A stretch of DNA of 6,462 nucleotides from Xanthobacteraceae bacterium (GTDB lineage Bacteria > Pseudomonadota > Alphaproteobacteria > Rhizobiales > Xanthobacteraceae). Under the pieces are notes generated by a model. It was given only the letters and a program-made list of their open reading frames with translations, was not told the DNA's origin and searched no databases. The DNA lies in assembly GCA_030036975.1 (NCBI GenBank), contig JASHSE010000479.1:1-6462 (forward strand). The letters run 5' to 3'. A program made the position numbers and the translations under genes. Positions 1-5,349 of this stretch are shown one piece after another (position 1 is the stretch's first letter; each line of letters begins with the position of its first letter).

Positions 1-434
1 TGACGCTCGGCGACGTGCTGCCGGCGATCCAGCAGGGCACCATCGACGGCGCCGTGCTGGCCACCACGGTCGACGCCACCATGAAAATGTACGACGCCGC
101 CAAATACATCACCGAGACCGGCCAGCCGTTCATCTTCTCGATGGCCTTCATCGCCAAGAAATGGTACGACGCGCTGCCCAAGGATCTGCAGACGATCATC
201 GACGCTGATGCGCTCAAGGCGGCGACGCAGGTCAATCCGTGGGCCGTCGACTTCTACGAGAAGCAGCGCAGAGCCTGGACCGAGCACGGCGAGCTCATCA
301 GCCTGCCGCCCGCCGAGCAGGCTCAGATGATGAAAGACATCACCGCGGTCGGCGCCGAGGTCGCCAAGCGCAAGCCGGGTCTGGATCAAGCCTACAACAC
401 GTTCGTCGAGGTGGCGAAGCGCACGCAACAATAA
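1..434 (+). CDS. TRAP transporter substrate-binding protein (DctP family), 3' part only
   Basis: This is the C-terminal ~144 residues of a periplasmic receptor for a tripartite ATP-independent (TRAP) transporter. Such receptors bind a solute, typically an organic acid, and hand it to a DctQM-type membrane pair. The reading frame is open from base 3 (codons T-L-G-D-V-L-P-A-I-Q-Q-G) to the TAA at 432-434, so the gene begins upstream of the window. A start at the GTG at 15 would be false, because in the full-length paralog next door this codon is an internal Val. The family signature is the D-V-L-P-A-I-Q-Q-G-T-I-D-G-A stretch that closes the ligand cleft, followed by a helical region with the motif KKWYDALPKDLQ. 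It aligns without gaps to the C-terminus of the following gene (about 97 of 138 residues identical, counted by hand), except for one extra C-terminal residue. No membrane subunit is in view and the ligand cannot be assigned. Confidence 0.9.
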   Translation, partial: TLGDVLPAIQQGTIDGAVLATTVDATMKMYDAAKYITETGQPFIFSMAFIAKKWYDALPKDLQTIIDADALKAATQVNPWAVDFYEKQRRAWTEHGELISLPPAEQAQMMKDITAVGAEVAKRKPGLDQAYNTFVEVAKRTQQ

Positions 435-572
435 ACGCGGCGACGCGCGCACACGCCGGACGTCTTCGGCTTGCGCGCCTCGCGTCAGGATGTGACTGCC
501 GCCAGCTTGCCTCGACGTCTGCCGCAGCGTGCCAAAAAAGGCAGCTGCTCGCTTTAAGAGGGAGGAACTGCC

Positions 573-1592
573 ATGCGCCGCATCAATCGCGCGACCGTTG
601 CGCTCGCCGCCTGGGTGATGGCCGCGGTGCTCGCCGTTAGCCTCGGTACAGCGCGCGCGCAGGGCCAAACCTATGTGATGAAGCTCGGCACCGCCACGAT
701 CAACGAATCGCAGCACGAATGGTGCAAGCGCTTCGTCGCCATGGTCGAGAAGGATTCCGGCGGGCGCATCAAGGGCGAGATCTATCCGGCAAGCCAGCTC
801 GGTCCGATCCAGCGCGAGATCGAGGGCGTACAGTTCGGCGCCATCCAGGGCTATGTCGGCCCACCGGAATTTCTGGTCGGTGTCGACGATCGCTTCGAGG
901 TGCTGTCGGCGCCGGGGCTGATCAGGAACATGGCGCAGGGCGCGCGGGTCGCGAGCGATCCCGAGCTGCAGAAGATGATGTTCAGCTTCGGCGCCGACAA
1001 GGGCATCCATGGCGCGGCTTTGTTTGTAGCGCAGCCGTCTTCGGTCATCGCGCGCACGCCGATTCGCCATCTCGCCGATTTCAAGGGCAAGAAGCTGCGC
1101 GTGCTCGCCGCCGACATGCAGCAGGAGATGATCAAGCGGCTGGGCGGCTCGCCGGTGGCGATGACGCTCGGCGACGTGCTGCCGGCGATCCAGCAGGGCA
1201 CCATCGACGGCGCGGTTGCCGCCATGACGGTCTACACGACCATGCATTACTGGGATGCCGCCAAATACGTCACCGAGACCGGCCAGCCGTTCATCTTCTC
1301 GATGGTGTTTCTTTCGAAAAAGTGGTTCGAGGCGCTGCCCAAAGACCTGCAAACCATCATTGATAGCGACGCCGGCAAGGCCGCGGCCGAGGTCAATCCC
1401 TGGGAGGTCGATTTCTACAACAAGCAACGGCAGATCTGGGCGCAGCACGCCAATCTGATCAGCCTGCCCGCCGACGAACAGGCGCAAATGCTGCGGACGC
1501 TGGAACAGGTCGGCGCCGAAGTGGCCAAGCGCAAGCCGCGGCTGCAGCAGGCCTACCAGGTGTTTGCCGCAGTGGCGAAGCGGACTCGCTGA
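573..1592 (+). CDS. TRAP transporter substrate-binding protein (DctP family), complete
   Basis: This 339-residue receptor has the usual family length. Residues 1-29 form a Sec signal peptide: basic MRRINR, a hydrophobic core AALAVS-like around 10-25, then A-R-A before Q30 as a likely signal-peptidase-I site, so the mature protein is periplasmic. The ATG is supported by a purine-rich Shine-Dalgarno sequence (GAGGGAGGA, about 558-566) at good spacing. Family marks are the E-I-Y-P-A-S-Q-L-G segment near 69-77, G-K-K-L-R-V near 172-177 and L-G-D-V-L-P-A-I-Q-Q-G near 199-209. R176 occupies the position of the conserved arginine that in characterised TRAP receptors salt-bridges to the ligand carboxylate. 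It lies 138 bp downstream of a paralog and may be co-transcribed with it. DctQ and DctM subunits are absent from the window, so it is either served by genes upstream or is an orphan receptor. Ligand unknown. Confidence 0.95.
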   Translation: MRRINRATVALAAWVMAAVLAVSLGTARAQGQTYVMKLGTATINESQHEWCKRFVAMVEKDSGGRIKGEIYPASQLGPIQREIEGVQFGAIQGYVGPPEFLVGVDDRFEVLSAPGLIRNMAQGARVASDPELQKMMFSFGADKGIHGAALFVAQPSSVIARTPIRHLADFKGKKLRVLAADMQQEMIKRLGGSPVAMTLGDVLPAIQQGTIDGAVAAMTVYTTMHYWDAAKYVTETGQPFIFSMVFLSKKWFEALPKDLQTIIDSDAGKAAAEVNPWEVDFYNKQRQIWAQHANLISLPADEQAQMLRTLEQVGAEVAKRKPRLQQAYQVFAAVAKRTR

Positions 1593-1623
1593 ACAATCGT
1601 TCGCGTGGGGATCGCTGTCTTAA

Positions 1624-1721
1624 GTCGCGGCAATGGCCGCGACACGACGCCGCTCTGCGGCCAAGGCCGCGCCATTGTGAAACACGGCCGAGTGACGCCA
1701 TGTAATGGCGCCGCTGGCGCC
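1624..1721. repeat. Cluster of four short perfect hairpins downstream of the TRAP gene
   Basis: Four palindromes follow one another: GTCGCGGC-aatg-GCCGCGAC (1624-1643, 8-bp stem), GCGGCC-aa-GGCCGC (1657-1670), CGCCAT-gta-ATGGCG (1696-1710) and GGCGCC-gct-GGCGCC (1707-1721). The first two share the core GCGGC-(4)-GCCGC and look like diverged copies of one element. The last two overlap by four bases, so only one can form fully at a time. None is followed by a T-run, so they are not classical intrinsic terminators, though they could stabilise the 3' end of the receptor mRNA or help Rho-dependent termination. The structures are visible directly; any role is inference. Confidence 0.6.
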
Positions 1722-1724
1722 GGC

Positions 1725-1895
1725 TTGCCGCCACAATCAAACATGTCGCGGTATGTCTGATAAAAAATGCCGGCAGCGGCCGTAAATCGCCAAGATTTCC
1801 GGCACGCGCACGCATTTAACCCTTTGCACCGCGGCGATTTAACGCAGACGCAGCTCTTGAACGGGGCGATGTCCGTTTGCTGCCACAATCCAACA
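1725..1895 (+). repeat. Pair of 19-bp direct repeats, 152 bp apart
   Basis: TTGCCGCCACAATCAAACA at 1725-1743 and TTGCTGCCACAATCCAACA at 1877-1895 match at 17 of 19 positions in the same orientation. Weaker similarity continues for roughly 15 more bases (ATGT and TCG blocks). Both sit in the AT-richer part of the intergenic region. They could be twin operator or promoter elements, since each begins with a TTGC hexamer resembling a -35 box, or remnants of a local duplication. I do not recognise the motif as a known regulator site. Confidence 0.45.
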
Positions 1896-1955
1896 CAATC
1901 GAAAATGTATCGCACCACCAACAAACAAATATGGCAACGACCAACCCGGCAAAAA

Positions 1956-1983
1956 TTGGGCGTGCCTTCGCATCAAACATACT
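1956..1983 (+). promoter_or_regulatory. Possible sigma-70-type promoter for a small RNA
   Basis: TTGGGC (1956-1961) and CATACT (1978-1983) are separated by 16 bp and lie in AT-richer DNA. They match the housekeeping consensus at 3 of 6 and 4 of 6 positions. A start near 1990 would give a transcript of about 115 nt ending at the terminators at 2060-2103. The match is weak and is proposed mainly because the downstream terminators call for a nearby start. Confidence 0.2.
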
Positions 1984-2034
1984 AGCCATGCAAATGAAGG
2001 CATAACGGATCGCCGCAGCGATGATATGACCCCG

Positions 2035-2072
2035 GCGCCTCATCTCACCGATGGGGCGCTTCTATTTGTTTG
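2035..2072 (+). terminator. Intrinsic terminator-like hairpin, first of two
   Basis: GCGCCTCATC (2035-2044) pairs with GATGGGGCGC (2050-2059) as a 10-bp stem with a single G-U wobble and the loop TCACC. It is followed by the U-rich tract TTCTATTTGTTT (2060-2071). A T-rich tract follows only on the + strand, which sets the direction. Confidence 0.55.
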
Positions 2073-2074
2073 AT

Positions 2075-2103
2075 CCGCCATCCTCACGGATTGGCGGTTT
2101 TTT
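2075..2103 (+). terminator. Intrinsic terminator, second of two
   Basis: CCGCCA (2075-2080) pairs perfectly with TGGCGG (2092-2097) around an 11-nt loop and is followed at once by six Ts (2098-2103). It lies three bases after the T-rich tail of the preceding hairpin, so the two may act as a backup pair. It would also insulate the gene starting at 2156 from upstream transcription, which implies that gene has its own promoter in about 2104-2145. No clear promoter boxes are visible there. Confidence 0.65.
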
Positions 2104-2155
2104 GTTGGCAGATGGGAGCACGGCAAACTCGAACTAAGCGTAGGAGTCAGATCGC

Positions 2156-2698
2156 ATGAAGTTGGGGACCTTGACGATGGCCGTTGTGGCCGCATGGGCA
2201 ATTGCGCATTCCGCGCAGGCGCGCGGATATCATCATCATCGTAATCCGTCTCAGCATTATCGCCACAGCTATCGCCGTCACGAGTATCGTCGTTATGCGC
2301 GACGGCATGTTCACGCCGGGCGCTACGCGGCGGAGCCGCGCAGCGGCTATGCGGGCGACGCGGCGTACCGAAGCTTCGGGCAATGGTCGGGCGGATACCC
2401 ACCGCGGCGCACCGCCTATCGCGGCGGCTACGGGCCGCGTCCGGCGGCCTGGTGCGGCTGGTACATGCGCCAACTGCTCGGCGTCGCCAACCCGGCCTTC
2501 AATCTGGCACGCAACTGGGCGCATTGGGGCCATGCCGGAGCCCCCGGCGTCGGCGCGGTCGTGGTGTGGCCGCACCACGTCGGCAAGATCGTCGGCCGTG
2601 AAGGCGGCGAGTGGGTGATCCAGTCCGGCAACGACGGTCATGCCGTGCGCACGCGGCCGCGTTCCATCGCGGGCGCCATCGCCATCCGCTGGAGCTGA
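2156..2698 (+). CDS. Small secreted protein with Arg/His-rich linker and CHAP-like C-terminal domain
   Basis: This 180-residue protein is predicted to be exported: residues 1-22 form a signal peptide (MKLG, hydrophobic TMAVVAAWAIA, cleavage after A-Q-A). Residues 23-95 are low in complexity and rich in Arg, His, Tyr and Gly, including an HHH run at 26-28, so they are probably disordered and positively charged or metal-binding. Residues 96-175 are a compact domain with W99-C100-G-W-Y, N-L-A-R-N-W, G-V-G-A-V-V-V-W-P-H140-H141-V-G and W-V-I-Q-S-G-N-D-G. This order (Cys in a C-x-W-Y motif, then V-G-A-x-x-V-W...H-V, then Asn/Asp) resembles CHAP/NlpC-P60 peptidoglycan amidases, with C100, H140 or H141 and N159 or D160 as possible catalytic residues. 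That is inference from pattern; it may be a non-catalytic relative. The ATG follows AGGAG (2142-2146) by 9 bases. It appears monocistronic: a terminator lies before it and a hairpin after it. Confidence 0.85.
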   Translation: MKLGTLTMAVVAAWAIAHSAQARGYHHHRNPSQHYRHSYRRHEYRRYARRHVHAGRYAAEPRSGYAGDAAYRSFGQWSGGYPPRRTAYRGGYGPRPAAWCGWYMRQLLGVANPAFNLARNWAHWGHAGAPGVGAVVVWPHHVGKIVGREGGEWVIQSGNDGHAVRTRPRSIAGAIAIRWS

Positions 2699-2735
2699 GC
2701 GCGGCGAAATAGCGCCTGATCGGGCCGTGCGGCGC

Positions 2736-2759
2736 CGGCCGCCGGGAAACCGGCGGCCG
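2736..2759 (+). terminator. Strong GC hairpin after the secreted-protein gene
   Basis: CGGCCGCCGG (2736-2745) pairs perfectly with CCGGCGGCCG (2750-2759) around a GAAA loop, a very stable GNRA tetraloop. It begins 38 bases past the TGA stop. The following TCCATTCTCAT is only moderately T-rich, so it is a plausible but not classical intrinsic terminator. It may instead protect the mRNA 3' end. Confidence 0.5.
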
Positions 2760-2795
2760 TCCATTCTCATCGCACGCGATCGCTTGTAAGTTTTT

Positions 2796-2958
2796 CCTTC
2801 CCCGCGATATAGCGGGGAAGGGGGACCGCGCGAAGCGCGGTGGAAGGGGCGCCGGCCAAGAGACTTGCACCAGCATTGGAGCAAAGCCTCGCCGCCTGCG
2901 CCCCCTCCACCATCTTGCTGCGCAAGATGGTCCCCCTCCCCCGCTATCGCGGGTGAGG
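2796..2958. repeat. Inverted pair of palindromic repeats (REP/BIME-like element), family A
   Basis: Two copies of one element face each other. The left copy (about 2796-2852) has a 10-bp stem CCTTCCCCGC/GCGGGGAAGG with loop GATATA, then a second stem ACCGCGC-gaa-GCGCGGT (2825-2841), then GGAAGGGGCG. The right copy (about 2899-2958), read on the - strand, has the same order: a 10-bp stem with one mismatch (2935-2944 with 2949-2958), GGGGGACC, and a second stem of 10 bp (2909-2918 with 2922-2931), then GGAGGGGGCG. The flanks are conserved while the second stem differs in sequence but keeps its pairing. About 45 bp of unrelated sequence separates the copies. This is the architecture of bacterial interspersed palindromic elements. 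The right copy stops two bases before the ribosome-binding site of the next gene, so its hairpins lie in that gene's leader. Confidence 0.8.
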
Positions 2959-2960
2959 AT

Positions 2961-2974
2961 AGGAGGAACGCGTG
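2961..2974 (+). promoter_or_regulatory. Ribosome-binding site fixing a GTG start
   Basis: AGGAGG (2961-2966) lies five bases before GTG 2972-2974. It supports the GTG as the true start of the molybdopterin subunit, because the next in-frame ATG (codon 42) would remove the conserved F-G-I-G-Q-P-V-P-R-V-E-D-P-R-F N-terminus. The site abuts a repeat hairpin on its 5' side. Confidence 0.8.
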
Positions 2975-5308
2975 CAACAAAAGTTCGGCATCGGGCAGCC
3001 TGTCCCGCGCGTGGAGGATCCACGCTTCATCACCGGCCGCGGCCGCTATGTCGATGACGTCGAGCTGCCGCGCCAGTGCCATGGCGTTCTGGTCATGTCG
3101 CCGCACGCCCACGCGCGCATCAAGCGCATCGACACCGCCAAGGCCAAGGCGGCGCCGGGCGTGCTGGCGGTGCTCACCGGCGCCGATGTGCTGGCCGACC
3201 AGCTGGGCGGTCTGGCGCCGCCGATGCCGGAAGACATGGGCGGCCCGAAAGGCTTTCGAACGTTGCGTGCGATCCTCGTGACCGACAAGGTGCGCGCGGT
3301 CGGCGACCGCGTCGCCTTCGTGGTCGCCGAGACTTTGTCGCAGGCGCGCGATGCCGCCGAACTGATCGAAGTCGAATACGAGCCGCTGCCGGCGGTGACC
3401 GAGGTCGAGGACGCGGTCAAGCCCGGCGCCCCGGTGCTGTGGGATGGCGCGCCCAACAATGTCTCGTTCACGCTGATGATGGGCAATAAGGACGCGACGG
3501 AAGCCGCGTTCGCCGCTGCCAAGCACGTAGTGACGCTGAAACTGCGCAACAACCGCATCACCGCGAATTCGATCGAGCCGCGCGCCGCGATCGGCCAATA
3601 TCATCCCGACAGCGAGAGCTACACGCTGTACTCGACCTCGCAGAATCCGCACGGCACGCGTTCGGCGGTCGCCGGGCAGGTGTTGAAAATTTCCGAGACC
3701 AAACTGCGCGTCCTCTCGCCCGACGTCGGCGGCGGCTTTGGCATGAAGCACGGCGGCTATCCGGAGGATGCGCTCGTCGTCTGGGCCTCGCGCCGGGTCG
3801 GCGGCCGGCCGGTCAAATGGGTGTCGACGCGCGTCGAGGCGCTGCTCGGCGACTCGCAAGGCCGCGATCAGGTCGTCACCGGCGAATTGGCGCTCGACGA
3901 GGCCGGCAAGATTTTGGCGCTGCGGGTCAACGCGCTGCATAACATGGGCTCGCACGTGTTCGGCGCCGCCATGGTGGTGCCGCTGTTCGCGATGCGGCTT
4001 GCGCCCGGCGTCTATCAGATCCCGGCGGTTCACGTCGTCGGTCGCGCCGTGCTGACCAACACCATTCCGCTCGCGCCCTATCGCGGCGCCGGCCGGCCGG
4101 AGGCGACCTATCTGATCGAGCAATTGCTCGACCGCGCCGCGCGCGTCGTCGGCATCGATCCGGTGGAGATCAGGCGGCGCAATTTCATTCCGGCCGCCGC
4201 CATGCCGCACAAGCTCGGCACCGGCATCACCTATGACAGCGGCGATTTCGTCCACGTCATGGACGAATGCCTTACGCTCGCCGACTGGAACGGTTTTGCC
4301 AAACGGGCCGCGGAATCGAAAAAGCACGGAAAACTGCGCGGCCGCGGCATCGGTTATTTTCTCGAAGAGGCTGCGGTGTTCAACGAGCGCATGGTGCTGC
4401 GCTTTGATCCGAGCGGCATGCTGACGATTCTGGCCGGCACCCATTCGCACGGCCAGGGTCACCAGACCGTGTACGCGCAGATGGTCAGCGAATGGCTCGG
4501 CGTGCCGTTCGACAATATCCGCTTCGTGCAGGGCGACACTGACGCAGTGCCGATCGGCCGCGGCACCTACGGCTCGCGCAGCATGCATGTCGGCGGCAAC
4601 GCGCTGCGCCGCGCCGCCGACGCCATCATCGAGAAGGCGAAACCGATGGCGGCGATGATGCTGGAAGCCGCCGCCGGTGACATCGAATTTGCGGACGGCG
4701 CGTTCCGTATCGTCGGCACCGACCGGGCGCTGCCGCTTACCGCGGTGGCGCAGGCGTTCTATCGCCCGGCGATGCTGCCGCCGCAATTCGACGTTGGCCT
4801 TGAGGCCTCCGGCACGTTCGCGGCCGAGCCGCCGAATTATCCGAACGGGTGCCACGTTTGCGAGGTCGAGATCGATGCGGAGACCGGCCTCGTCACGCTC
4901 GACCGCTACGCCGCGGTCGACGATGTCGGCCGCGTCATGAACCGCTTGCTATGCGAAGGCCAAATCCACGGTGGCGTGGCGCAGGGCGTCGGCCAGGCAT
5001 TGATGGAGCGCGTCGTGTTCGACGATGCGGGCCAGCTCGTCACCGGCAGCTTCCAGGATTACGCCATGCCGCGCGCCGACGATCTGCCGGAGTTTTCGTC
5101 GGAGCTGACCGAGGTGCCGGCGACGACCAACCCGCTCGGCGTCAAGGGCGCCGGCGAAGCCGGCGCCACCGGCGCGCCGCCCGCGGTGATCGGCGCCGTG
5201 CTGGACGCATTAAAGCCGCTCGGCATCGAGCACCTCGACATGCCGGCGACGCCGGACCGGGTCTGGGCGGCCATCAAAGCACACGAGACAAAGGTGGCGG
5301 CGGAATAA
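2972..5308 (+). CDS. Xanthine dehydrogenase / CO dehydrogenase family molybdopterin-binding large subunit
   Basis: This 778-residue protein is the catalytic subunit of a molybdenum hydroxylase, the enzyme class that inserts water-derived oxygen at a C-H bond or oxidises CO, passing electrons to a [2Fe-2S] and usually an FAD subunit. The length is normal for a separate large subunit. Motifs in order are G-I-G-Q-P-V-P-R-V-E-D-P-R-F-I-T-G-R-G (6-24), E-P-R near 202-204, D-V-G-G-G-F-G-M-K (251-259), A-P-Y-R-G-A-G-R-P-E-A (368-378), G-Q-G-H-Q-T (494-499) and V-K-G-A-G-E-A-G (724-731). E729 matches the essential active-site glutamate. The P-Y-R-G-A-G-R loop is of the form II (AYRGAGR-like) type and not the AYXCSFR loop of proven CO dehydrogenases, so CO oxidation should not be assumed; an N-heterocycle, aldehyde or other aromatic substrate is as likely. 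No signal peptide is seen, so it is probably cytoplasmic. The small subunit is encoded nearby on the other strand, and no FAD subunit is in the window. Confidence 0.95.
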   Translation: MQQKFGIGQPVPRVEDPRFITGRGRYVDDVELPRQCHGVLVMSPHAHARIKRIDTAKAKAAPGVLAVLTGADVLADQLGGLAPPMPEDMGGPKGFRTLRAILVTDKVRAVGDRVAFVVAETLSQARDAAELIEVEYEPLPAVTEVEDAVKPGAPVLWDGAPNNVSFTLMMGNKDATEAAFAAAKHVVTLKLRNNRITANSIEPRAAIGQYHPDSESYTLYSTSQNPHGTRSAVAGQVLKISETKLRVLSPDVGGGFGMKHGGYPEDALVVWASRRVGGRPVKWVSTRVEALLGDSQGRDQVVTGELALDEAGKILALRVNALHNMGSHVFGAAMVVPLFAMRLAPGVYQIPAVHVVGRAVLTNTIPLAPYRGAGRPEATYLIEQLLDRAARVVGIDPVEIRRRNFIPAAAMPHKLGTGITYDSGDFVHVMDECLTLADWNGFAKRAAESKKHGKLRGRGIGYFLEEAAVFNERMVLRFDPSGMLTILAGTHSHGQGHQTVYAQMVSEWLGVPFDNIRFVQGDTDAVPIGRGTYGSRSMHVGGNALRRAADAIIEKAKPMAAMMLEAAAGDIEFADGAFRIVGTDRALPLTAVAQAFYRPAMLPPQFDVGLEASGTFAAEPPNYPNGCHVCEVEIDAETGLVTLDRYAAVDDVGRVMNRLLCEGQIHGGVAQGVGQALMERVVFDDAGQLVTGSFQDYAMPRADDLPEFSSELTEVPATTNPLGVKGAGEAGATGAPPAVIGAVLDALKPLGIEHLDMPATPDRVWAAIKAHETKVAAE

Positions 5309-5329
5309 TTCTTGGATTCCCTACTGCAT

Positions 5330-5347
5330 CGCGCACCTTGTGGCGCG
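5330..5347. terminator. Weak hairpin between convergent genes
   Basis: CGCGC (5330-5334) pairs with GCGCG (5343-5347) over an 8-nt loop in the 41-bp gap between the two convergent stop codons. There is no T-run on either side, so a bidirectional terminator role is only a possibility. It is the only structured element in this gap. Confidence 0.2.
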
Positions 5348-5349
5348 GA

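Larger units (their letters stand above)
1990..2103 (+). ncRNA. Candidate small untranslated RNA ending in tandem terminators
   Basis: The two terminator-like hairpins at 2035-2103 lie more than 440 bp beyond the TRAP stop codon and before the next gene, so they are not obviously needed by either. Upstream of them is another small perfect hairpin, ATCGC-cgca-GCGAT at 2009-2022, in non-coding sequence. Read as a transcript from about 1990, this gives three consecutive stem-loops and U-rich ends, the form of a typical trans-acting bacterial small RNA. I recognise no known family. The alternative is a long 3' UTR of the TRAP mRNA that is terminated here. The 5' end is a guess. Confidence 0.3.
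1593..2155. other. Gene-free intergenic region with structured elements
   Basis: This stretch of 563 bp separates the TRAP receptor gene from the small secreted-protein gene. No open frame here has both a ribosome-binding site and a protein-like composition. Its left third (1624-1721) is a string of short perfect palindromes. The middle (about 1735-1990) is clearly AT-richer than the flanking genes and carries a 19-bp direct repeat. The right end (2035-2103) has two consecutive terminator-like hairpins reading on the + strand. The lower GC could mean a promoter region or a remnant of transferred DNA. No integrase or transposase fragment is recognisable. Confidence 0.7.

Noticed and set aside
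3..1592. A complete TRAP transporter operon
   Set aside because: Only receptor proteins are visible. No multi-helix DctQ or DctM frame occurs on either strand.
1767..1985. A 72-codon frame on the + strand in the same intergenic region
   Set aside because: It is preceded by a T/A-rich stretch without a Shine-Dalgarno sequence, and its composition (many Gln, Thr, Asn, His) does not look like a coding gene of this organism.
1816..2043. A 75-codon frame on the - strand with a hydrophobic stretch resembling a membrane helix
   Set aside because: There is no properly spaced ribosome-binding site, the frame crosses the AT-rich repeat region, and it overlaps the terminator stem. The hydrophobic segment follows from the local base composition. 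A small membrane protein cannot be wholly excluded.
2791..2841. T-run next to strong hairpins as an intrinsic terminator
   Set aside because: The five Ts come before the hairpin on the + strand, and the - strand has As after the stem, so neither direction has the stem-then-T order.
2796..2958. CRISPR array or insertion sequence
   Set aside because: There are only two copies, in inverted orientation with internal palindromes, no regular spacers, no transposase frame and no visible target-site duplication.
2147..4855. A 902-codon open frame on the - strand
   Set aside because: It lies antisense to the secreted-protein gene and most of the large-subunit gene. It is rich in Arg, Ala, Gly, Asp and His with no family motifs, as expected for a mirror frame in high-GC DNA, and it runs through the repeat element and both intergenic regions.
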